Part shown: positions 5,695 through 11,164 of the stretch, in pieces | Layout of the letters: every line of letters starts with the position of its first letter | Numbering within the stretch: position 1 is the first letter of the stretch | NCBI GenBank assembly: GCA_964418575.1 | Contig: CAYQMI010000115.1 | Span: 1-11,164, forward strand | Source: Glaciecola sp964418575 | GTDB lineage: Bacteria; Pseudomonadota; Gammaproteobacteria; Enterobacterales; Alteromonadaceae | DNA length: 11,164 nucleotides | Reading direction: 5' to 3' | The notes under the pieces: model-generated | What the model was told of the DNA's origin: nothing | Seen by the model: the letters and a program-made list of their open reading frames with translations, nothing else | Databases searched by the model: none | Translations under genes and position numbers: made by a program

Positions 5695-7380
5695 GTGCTC
5701 TCACGAATAATAATTTTCGCATCATTGATGTGTGCTTGCTTTATGTTGTCTGCCCAGGAAGAGGCGACCGTAAAATCACTTTTTGAGCAAAATGAACAAG
5801 AAACACAAAGCCAAGATCAAAGTAGCATTTCTGAAGCGAAAGTAGCGACTAGCTTACAAGCAGAAAATAGCAGCGATGGAGCAAGCAATGAGGCAGAAAA
5901 CCTTGAAGTTAGTGCCTTACCTTTCGACCAATACCAACGTGTAACGCCGCGGTCTTCTATGCAGGGTTATTTAGCGGCTGCTCATAAACGAGACTACGAA
6001 CTCGCCGTAAATTACTTAGATTATCGAAACCTACCGTCTGACCTCGACGGAATTGCTCCTGAAGTACTCGCTGAGCAGTTAATGTTAGTGTTTGACAGAA
6101 AGCTTTGGATCGATCTCAACAATTTAAGTAATCAGCCTGAGGGAAAACAGAACGAAGCGGTCGCCAGCTATCGTGATTTGGTAGGCGAAATAGAAACCTC
6201 CCGAGGCGTTGTTCAAATCCTTCTGCAGCATGTGCCTGACGAAAATAGCAAAAATATGATCTGGAAGATCTCTAATGCAACGGTAAGCCAGATCCCATTT
6301 TTAATAAAAGAATTTGGCTACAATCGTGTTGGTGAGTGGTTGTATCATCATTTGCCAAAAATAGATTTTTTGAATGTAATGCTGTGGCAGTGGGTTTATT
6401 TTTTGGGCTCGTTTTTAGCCTTTTTATTGTTTTTTATTATTGTCACACGCACAGCGTCTGGGCTGATAAAGCACTTTAAGCCGAATACTTCTCGAGAAAT
6501 TTTAAGGTTTATCAAAGGACCTATCACTTTATTAATAGCAATTATCACTGCTCGTTCATTTCATGATGACTCAAACGTAACCATAGCGGTCGCTGCAATA
6601 GAGCATGCTGGAACTATACTGTTAATTGCATGGGCGTGGGTATTATTACGCCTTATTGACTTGATAAAGCTGCGATTTGCGAAGCATTTTAACGATAAAG
6701 ATAAACCACAAGCCGTATTTTTACTCAGGCCACTGGGCAACGTATGTAAGATTTTAGTGGTCATTGTTATGATTTTGCTGTGGTTTGAGAACCTAGGTTT
6801 TAAAGCGACGACCTTAATCGCTGGCTTAGGCATAGGCGGCTTGGCAATTGCCTTAGCAGCACAAAAAACCGTCGAAAACATAATAGGCGCAATTACTTTA
6901 TATGCCTCCGCACCAGTTAAAATTGGTGATTTATGTAAGTTTAGTAACAACTTTGGCGTAATAGAAGAAATCGGTTTGCGCGCAACACGTATTCGCACCT
7001 TAGACCGCTCGGTAATTTATGTGCCAAACGCTAAGTTTGTAGATATGGAGCTAGAAAACATTTCTGAGCGCGAAAAGATTAAGTTTAAACCGAAACTTAT
7101 GCTCAGTGAGAAAACTCACAAAGCCAACGTTACGGCATTTATGCAAGCTTGCAAGAAAATGCTAGATGAGCACGATAAAATCGCCATCGATCCATGCCGA
7201 GTGCGCTTTAAAGGATTAACGCCTTGGGCGCTTGAAATTGATGTACTTAGCTATGTTTTAACTACCGATTTCAACGAATACATGGAAATAACGGAACAGC
7301 TTAACTTAGATATACTCGGATTACTCGAAGAGCACGATTGCCGATTGGCGAACCCTGAATTTGCTAGAGTAAGGGCATAA
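5695..7380 (+). CDS. MscS-family mechanosensitive ion channel with periplasmic N-terminal domain
   Basis: Inner-membrane channel protein of the MscS superfamily, 561 residues from GTG 5695. That start gives a clean signal peptide (MLSR, then hydrophobic IIIFASLMCACFML, cleavage after SA before QEE) and has GGA at 5682-5684 about 10 nt upstream; the longer in-frame TTG 5680 has no such site. After a Gln/Glu/Ser-rich linker (about 22-75), residues about 80-210 form a soluble, presumably periplasmic domain (MQGYLAAAHKRDYELAVNYL). Hydrophobic segments lie near 226-250, 274-287, 302-324 and 350-364, then the pore helix 368-405 with AGLGIGGLAIALAAQKTVENIIG. The beta domain follows (PVKIGDLCKF, TRIRTLDRSVIYVPN), then a C-terminal alpha/beta domain. 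It is much longer than E. coli MscS (286) and resembles the larger relatives. Function inferred: release of solutes on hypo-osmotic shock. Apparently monocistronic. Confidence 0.88.
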   Translation: MLSRIIIFASLMCACFMLSAQEEATVKSLFEQNEQETQSQDQSSISEAKVATSLQAENSSDGASNEAENLEVSALPFDQYQRVTPRSSMQGYLAAAHKRDYELAVNYLDYRNLPSDLDGIAPEVLAEQLMLVFDRKLWIDLNNLSNQPEGKQNEAVASYRDLVGEIETSRGVVQILLQHVPDENSKNMIWKISNATVSQIPFLIKEFGYNRVGEWLYHHLPKIDFLNVMLWQWVYFLGSFLAFLLFFIIVTRTASGLIKHFKPNTSREILRFIKGPITLLIAIITARSFHDDSNVTIAVAAIEHAGTILLIAWAWVLLRLIDLIKLRFAKHFNDKDKPQAVFLLRPLGNVCKILVVIVMILLWFENLGFKATTLIAGLGIGGLAIALAAQKTVENIIGAITLYASAPVKIGDLCKFSNNFGVIEEIGLRATRIRTLDRSVIYVPNAKFVDMELENISEREKIKFKPKLMLSEKTHKANVTAFMQACKKMLDEHDKIAIDPCRVRFKGLTPWALEIDVLSYVLTTDFNEYMEITEQLNLDILGLLEEHDCRLANPEFARVRA

Positions 7381-7396
7381 GCCCTTACTCTTTTTT
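7366..7396 (+). terminator. Strong intrinsic terminator overlapping the channel gene stop codon
   Basis: AGAGTAAGGGC (7366-7376) and GCCCTTACTCT (7381-7391) form a perfect 11-bp stem around the tetraloop ATAA, followed by an uninterrupted T run (7391-7396). The TAA stop of the channel gene is 7378-7380, so the stop codon lies in the loop and the last codons are in the stem. The hairpin also lies downstream of the convergent peptidase gene, but on the - strand no U-tract follows it. Confidence 0.93.
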
Positions 7397-7407
7397 CTAC
7401 TCTTATA

Positions 7408-7428
7408 TAAGAACGATATTAGTTCTTA
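7408..7428 (-). repeat. Hairpin overlapping the peptidase stop codon
   Basis: TAAGAAC (7408-7414) and GTTCTTA (7422-7428) are perfect 7-bp inverted copies with a 7-nt loop. The peptidase stop codon is the complement of 7426-7428, so this hairpin, like the one in the converging gene, includes the stop. The stem is AT-rich and no U-tract follows on the - strand, so it is at best a weak or auxiliary 3' end signal. Confidence 0.4.
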
Positions 7429-9525
7429 CCAAATACGAACGCGGTCTTCAGGTGCAAGGTAAAGTGCATCGCCAGGCTGAACGTCAAATGCTTCGTACCA
7501 TGCGTCGTGGTTACGCGGCGCTAATGCTCTGTAACGACCCGGTGCGTGTGTACCGCCGCGAAGCTGGTTGAGAAGCGCTTCTTCAGTAAATTTAACACGC
7601 CATACTTGAGCCCATGCTAAAAAGAAACGTTGGTCGCCAGTTAAACCGTCGATAACCGGTGCTTCTTCGCCATTTAAGCTTAATTGATATGCGTGATAAG
7701 CCATTGCCAATCCGCCTACATCACCAATATTCTCGCCTAATGAGTTAGCACCATTTACAAAGTTACCTTCAATCGGCTCATACGCGCTGTACTGCTCTAT
7801 CAACTGCTGCGTTTTTTCTTCAAAGGCTGTTCTGTCAGCTTCGGTCCACCAATTACGCTGAACACCTGTAGCGTCAGATTTTGAACCTTGATCATCAAAA
7901 CCGTGACCCATTTCATGACCAATTACTGCTCCGATGCCACCGTAATTCACTGCGGGATCTGCATTCGGGTCAAAGAAAGGCGCTTGTAAAATAGCCGCTG
8001 GGAATACAATTTCGTTAAACGATGGATTGTAGTATGCATTCACGCGCTGCGGTGCCATAAACCAATCGTTACGGTTGGTAGGCTCTAGTTCATCGGCCAC
8101 TTGTTTTGCTTGGAAGAACTTACGCATGTTCTGGACGTTAGTAACAATGTCGTTGCTTGTTAACTCTAAACCTTCAAACGACTCCCACTCATCTGGATAA
8201 CCAATTTTAGGGTTAAATGCAGCCAGTTTTTCTTGTGCATTGGCCTTGGTTTCTTCGCCCATCCAATCAAGATTTTCAATTCTCTGGCCTAGCGCGGTGC
8301 GCAGGTTTTCAACAAGGTCGTTCATTTGCGCTTTTGAGCTTTCTGGGAAGTAACGGTCTACGTATACTTTACCGATTGCAAAACCCAAAGACGTTGTTCC
8401 CGACATGGCTGAAATTGCGCGTTTCCAGCGCTCTCTTTGCTCTTGTTGGCCTCGTAGTGTTTTTCCGTAAAACTCAAAGTTTGCGGTCGCTATGTCGTCA
8501 GATAACAAGCCAGCATTGCCTGAAATCAAGTGGTAGCTTAGGTAGTCTTTCCATACTTGAAGGTCAGCTTCATTAATTAAGCTGATGATCTCTTTGATGG
8601 GCTCTGGCTGAGATACGTTCAGCTCAGGCACTTTTAAACCTGAGGGAGCAAAGTAAGTATCCCAGTCAAAACCAGCATATTCTGTGCTTAGGTCTTCACG
8701 CGATATTTGGTTTAAAGTGAGGTCGCGATTTCTGCGCTTTTCGCGCGGCCATTGTATTTCTGCAATTTTGGTTTCTAATGCGAGAATTTCTTTTGCTTTT
8801 TCTTCTGCGTTTTCAACCTTCGCAAAATTTAGCATAGTTACGATATTGGCTACATAGGCGTCACGAATAGCTTGGAAGCGTTCGTTATCTTCTAAGTAGT
8901 AAGAGCGGTCTGGTAAGCCTAAGCCTGAAACACCAATAGAAAGCTGGTATTCGTTCGGATTTAATCGGTTGAAACCAAGTCCACCGCCTATTGGGGTATT
9001 CGTGCCTGTTAACCATGCATTACCAAATGCTTGGGTCAGACCTTTGGTGTCTTCAATTGCTGAGATATCGTCTAGCATCGGTTGAATTGGGCTGATACCC
9101 TTTTCATTTGCCGCGTCAACATCCATATATGCCGCGTAGTAATCGGCAATTAGAGATTCTTCGAGTGTCTTATTTTCAACACTGTTTACATTTTCGATAA
9201 TGCCTTGAACGCGCTCTTCGCTTCTATCAGCAAGCACGGCAAATGCGCCATAACTCGTTTTATCTGCAGGCATTTCAAAGTTATCGTACCAAGTACCACT
9301 GGCGTACATAAAGAAGTCGTCGCCGGGCTTAACGTCGGTGTTGCGAGCATCTAAATCGATGCCGAAGGAACCAAGCTCAGGCTTTGCACTCTCATTATTT
9401 TGCGCCACTTCTGAGGTTTGTTTTTCTGCAGCACTACCTGATGGTGTATTCGTGCTCTCTGGCTGACTACAGCCCATAATTAGCAAAGAGCTAGCAACGG
9501 CTAGCGCTAAAATTGAAGGTTTCAT
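7426..9525 (-). CDS. M13 (neprilysin/PepO family) zinc metallopeptidase, predicted lipoprotein
   Basis: A 699-residue, full-length M13 peptidase that cleaves peptides and small proteins. Start choice: ATG at 9525 has AGGA (complement of 9532-9535) 6 nt upstream and gives a lipoprotein signal MKPSILALAVASSLLIMGC with lipobox IMGC and lipidated Cys19; the in-frame ATG 18 bp further up would add six residues before the signal. Ser at +2 favours the outer membrane. After a disordered Ser/Glu linker comes the M13 N-terminal domain (about 57-440) and then the catalytic domain: NAYYNP (496-501), HEMGH with zinc ligands His537 and His541 and base Glu538, GENIGD with third ligand Glu598 and Asp602, His660 and Arg666 equivalent to neprilysin His711 and Arg717, and the family-typical end VRIW. 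All catalytic residues are intact. It converges on the channel gene. The substrate is unknown; periplasmic peptide turnover is an inference. Confidence 0.95.
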   Translation of the reverse strand: MKPSILALAVASSLLIMGCSQPESTNTPSGSAAEKQTSEVAQNNESAKPELGSFGIDLDARNTDVKPGDDFFMYASGTWYDNFEMPADKTSYGAFAVLADRSEERVQGIIENVNSVENKTLEESLIADYYAAYMDVDAANEKGISPIQPMLDDISAIEDTKGLTQAFGNAWLTGTNTPIGGGLGFNRLNPNEYQLSIGVSGLGLPDRSYYLEDNERFQAIRDAYVANIVTMLNFAKVENAEEKAKEILALETKIAEIQWPREKRRNRDLTLNQISREDLSTEYAGFDWDTYFAPSGLKVPELNVSQPEPIKEIISLINEADLQVWKDYLSYHLISGNAGLLSDDIATANFEFYGKTLRGQQEQRERWKRAISAMSGTTSLGFAIGKVYVDRYFPESSKAQMNDLVENLRTALGQRIENLDWMGEETKANAQEKLAAFNPKIGYPDEWESFEGLELTSNDIVTNVQNMRKFFQAKQVADELEPTNRNDWFMAPQRVNAYYNPSFNEIVFPAAILQAPFFDPNADPAVNYGGIGAVIGHEMGHGFDDQGSKSDATGVQRNWWTEADRTAFEEKTQQLIEQYSAYEPIEGNFVNGANSLGENIGDVGGLAMAYHAYQLSLNGEEAPVIDGLTGDQRFFLAWAQVWRVKFTEEALLNQLRGGTHAPGRYRALAPRNHDAWYEAFDVQPGDALYLAPEDRVRIW

Positions 9526-9550
9526 TAAATATCCTGTGTTCATTATGATT

Positions 9551-9578
9551 ATTAGATAGAGATTTTCTGTCGGCGCAA
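9551..9578 (-). promoter_or_regulatory. Tentative promoter of the M13 peptidase gene
   Basis: Read on the - strand, TTGCGC (9573-9578, 3 of 6) is followed after 16 bp by TCTAAT (9551-9556, 5 of 6 to TATAAT). Transcription would start near 9544, about 19 nt before the ATG. The -35 is poor, so confidence is low; an alternative -10-like CATAAT lies nearer the gene. Confidence 0.28.
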
Positions 9579-9621
9579 AATGTAAGCTGAATATGGCTTT
9601 AAATCAAGTGACTGACAAACT

Positions 9622-9639
9622 TCGTAACAATTATTACGA
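9622..9639. repeat. 18-bp palindrome upstream of the peptidase gene
   Basis: TCGTAA (9622-9627) and TTACGA (9634-9639) are perfect inverted copies around CAATTA. It lies about 97 bp upstream of the peptidase ATG and 87 bp beyond the stop of the FemAB-like gene. No U-tract follows on either strand, so an operator-type binding site is more likely than a terminator. No known regulator consensus is recognised. Confidence 0.35.
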
Positions 9640-9670
9640 GGGCTTTGCAGTTAAGGATTGCTAAACCGAG

Positions 9671-9689
9671 AAAAGACAATCATTTTGTC
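9671..9689 (-). terminator. Weak candidate terminator of the FemAB-like gene
   Basis: On the - strand GACAA (9685-9689) and TTGTC (9675-9679) pair around AATGA and are followed by TTTTCTC. It lies 37 bp downstream of the stop of the FemAB-like gene. The stem is only 5 bp with two G-C pairs, so termination would be inefficient and some read-through into the peptidase gene is plausible. Confidence 0.3.
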
Positions 9690-9725
9690 ATAGAGAGATT
9701 TGTAATGTATTTATGACTAATTTAT

Positions 9726-10925
9726 TCATTCAGTTTTTTTGTAGGGCAAAACTTGTGACGCTTGCGCATGATATTGCTCTATTGAAGGGCGCTCGCGCCT
9801 AACAAAATCTGCCACTGCTTGGTCAAACGCAGGCTCCAGTAGAAAGTGATTTGAGTAGCAGTAGGTCGGACAAAATCCTCTCAAAATTTTATGTTCCCCT
9901 TGTGTGCCAGGGTTAAACAGTGCAATACCTTGCTGAATCGCGAAATCAATTCCGCGATAGTAGCAACATTCAAAATGGAGTCCTGATACGTCCTCGAGTG
10001 CTCCCCAATAGCGCCCGAACAATGCATTATCGTTATAAAAAAACAGTGAGCCAGCTATCATTGCGTTGTTTCTAAAGGCTCCGATAATACAAATATGTGG
10101 CCTTAGCGTTTCTATTAAGTTATCAAAAAACGCTGCAGTCAAATAACCCGCATGCCCAGAGCGCTTAAAATACGTTTGTTGATAGCAAAGATAGAAGGCG
10201 TCGAGGTGCTCTTGACTAAGCTGCTCAGCATAAAGTGTTTTTATTTCAATGGAATCCGGCGCTTGATTGCTCATTGAATCGGTAAAAGGTGCTCTTTCTT
10301 TGCGAATGCTTCGGCGTTTTCTAGAGGTGAGCTGATTCATAAAATCATCGAAGCTGGAATAGTCTTGATTGCTCCATATAAATTGCACGCTCAAACGTTG
10401 ATGCATATTTTGCTGGGTAAGTCGCTCGCTAATAGCCGGAGTTTGAAAAAGGATATGTAACGAAGATGCGTCAGCATGCTCAACGAGTGACTCCTTTTGC
10501 GAGGCAATATACTCAAAAATCGCAGTTTCACTTATCCCTTGTTGCATGCAATTAACGTGAATAAGCGCCCGCGAGCCGGTCACTGGTGTAAAGGGTACGG
10601 CACATAATAATTTTGGGTAGTAGGCGAGGCCATGCTGATGATAGGCATTCGCCCATGCGTGATCAAAGATGTATTCACCGTAGGAATGCGTTTTTAAGTA
10701 ACACGGAACCAAAGCGACTGTTGAGCCATCTTCTTTATTCTGAATCAGGATATGGTGACTCACCCAACCAGAATCTCCGTCTACACTGCCGCTAGTCGCA
10801 AGTAAATCAAGGAATTTGACGCTTAAAAAAGGAGTCGCAGTCTCGGGCGTTTGCTGAAGATTTTCACGCTCTTTGGTAGGTATTTCTGAAAGACTATTAA
10901 CGATTGACCATTGCCATTGTTGCAT
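9726..10925 (-). CDS. COG3146/DUF482 FemAB-like (GNAT-fold) protein
   Basis: A 399-residue protein of the DUF482 (COG3146) family, whose fold is related to FemAB and GNAT acyltransferases. Family stretches in order: TPFLSVKFLDLLATSGSV (31-48), VALVPCYLKTHSYGEYIFD (70-88), AYYPKLLCAVPFTPVTG (101-117), FMNQLTSRKRRSIRKER (195-211), then the C-terminal acyltransferase-like half with IAGSLFFYNDNALFGRYWG (290-308), LHFECCYYRGIDFAIQQG (316-333), and GTQGEHKILRGF (340-351). Some databases label the family peptidoglycan biosynthesis; the real reaction and substrate are not established and I do not assign one. No signal peptide or membrane helix, so cytoplasmic. ATG 10925 is preceded by AAGGAG (complement of 10937-10942), 11 nt away, a slightly long spacing; an in-frame stop immediately upstream excludes a longer protein. 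It is transcribed toward the peptidase gene, 200 bp away, and I see no functional link. Confidence 0.9.
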   Translation of the reverse strand: MQQWQWSIVNSLSEIPTKERENLQQTPETATPFLSVKFLDLLATSGSVDGDSGWVSHHILIQNKEDGSTVALVPCYLKTHSYGEYIFDHAWANAYHQHGLAYYPKLLCAVPFTPVTGSRALIHVNCMQQGISETAIFEYIASQKESLVEHADASSLHILFQTPAISERLTQQNMHQRLSVQFIWSNQDYSSFDDFMNQLTSRKRRSIRKERAPFTDSMSNQAPDSIEIKTLYAEQLSQEHLDAFYLCYQQTYFKRSGHAGYLTAAFFDNLIETLRPHICIIGAFRNNAMIAGSLFFYNDNALFGRYWGALEDVSGLHFECCYYRGIDFAIQQGIALFNPGTQGEHKILRGFCPTYCYSNHFLLEPAFDQAVADFVRRERPSIEQYHAQASQVLPYKKTE

Positions 10926-10953
10926 TTAGCTTATATCTCCTTGTTTCAGCACT

Positions 10954-10983
10954 TTTATAACCGCGTATCGTTTAGCAGTGCAA
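10954..10983 (-). promoter_or_regulatory. Tentative promoter of the FemAB-like gene
   Basis: On the - strand TTGCAC (10978-10983, 3 of 6) is followed after 18 bp by TATAAA (10954-10959, 5 of 6 to TATAAT). Transcription would start near 10947, just before the AAGGAG ribosome binding site. The -35 is weak. The promoter begins only 3 bp from the long inverted repeat, whose insertion could have changed expression. Confidence 0.35.
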
Positions 10984-10986
10984 GTC

Positions 10987-11100
10987 TGACATAAGAAGAT
11001 AGGGTATTAAAAAACCGCCAAAAAGCGTCATCCATGACAGGCTTAGCGCTCGCCATCCATGGACTCGCAGTATTTTTTAATACCCTATCTTCTTATCTCA
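10987..11100. repeat. Long inverted repeat, MITE-like or palindromic intergenic unit
   Basis: Bases 10991-11014 and 11073-11096 are perfect inverted copies of 24 bp (outer end ATAAGAAGATAGGG, inner end TATTAAAAAA). Three further pairs after one mismatch extend the arms to 10987-11014 and 11073-11100. The 58-nt centre folds too: TCCATG (11031-11036) pairs with CATGGA (11058-11063), GCG (11025-11027) with CGC (11066-11068), and GGC (11040-11042) with GCC (11052-11054) around AGCGCT. CATCCATG occurs twice in direct orientation. No coding potential and no convincing target duplication. Such length and symmetry exceed a normal terminator, although A6/T6 at the inner stem could allow termination on either strand. 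A dispersed, non-autonomous element is the likeliest reading. Confidence 0.8.
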
Positions 11101-11164
11101 TCCTACTTTTTAGGTTCGGTAGTTCGCTCGTAGCTTCGTTTAGTTATGCTTATACGTGCTTTTA
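11101..11164. other. Right window edge, no gene recognised
   Basis: These 64 bases carry no ribosome binding site with a matching start, no tRNA-like fold and no identifiable protein end. They are probably intergenic sequence beyond the palindromic element. Confidence 0.4.

Noticed and set aside
5695..5760. Lipoprotein signal in the channel protein (two cysteines in the leader)
   Set aside because: Neither Cys has a proper lipobox (SLMC and MCAC), both lie within the hydrophobic core, and a normal signal peptidase site follows.
10987..11100. Integron attC site
   Set aside because: The long palindrome was considered, but the RYYYAAC and GTTRRRY core sites are absent and no cassette-like arrangement surrounds it.
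1..11164. CRISPR array, tRNA or rRNA genes, prophage or defence system
   Set aside because: No regularly spaced direct repeats, no tRNA-like folds and no phage or defence protein families were found; all large genes are metabolic, channel, peptidase or DUF482 type.

Overview
The window looks like chromosomal DNA of a gammaproteobacterium. The evidence is a MetJ-type operator (tandem AGACGTCT-like boxes), an E. coli-numbered MetA, MetH domains that align almost residue for residue with E. coli MetH, and moderately AT-rich coding DNA. A marine Alteromonadales-type host is my best guess, but it is an inference from gene style and no taxonomic marker is present. Nothing in the window suggests a phage, plasmid or genomic island.

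Left part (about 1-5549, + strand): a methionine synthesis cluster. A MetJ-box array and promoter lie upstream of metA (homoserine O-succinyltransferase). Next come two separate genes that together make up cobalamin-dependent methionine synthase: a 350-residue homocysteine/zinc-domain protein (1184-2236) and an 875-residue pterin, B12 and reactivation-domain protein (2323-4950). The pieces tile the E. coli enzyme end to end (350 + 875 = 1225 against about 1227 residues), are separated by 86 bp and have their own ribosome binding sites, so this is a clean gene split and not a decayed gene. A small DUF938-type methyltransferase follows after 5 bp. MetA activates homoserine, enzymes elsewhere turn the product into homocysteine, and the two MetH parts methylate it to methionine, the precursor of AdoMet, which is also the MetJ co-repressor.

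Middle (5550-7396, + strand): a MscS-family mechanosensitive channel with a signal peptide and a periplasmic N-terminal domain. It ends in a strong intrinsic terminator whose stem-loop contains the stop codon.

Right part (7426-10925, - strand): an M13 (neprilysin-family) zinc metallopeptidase predicted to be an outer-membrane lipoprotein, and upstream of it a COG3146/DUF482 FemAB-like protein of the GNAT fold. The two are 200 bp apart, with weak promoter, terminator and palindrome signals between them.

Right edge (10987-11100): a long near-perfect inverted repeat (24-bp perfect arms, 28 bp with one mismatch, 58-nt centre that also folds). It looks like a dispersed palindromic or MITE-like unit. 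No RNA gene, CRISPR array or complete insertion sequence was seen. The two most distinctive items are the two-gene methionine synthase and this palindromic element.
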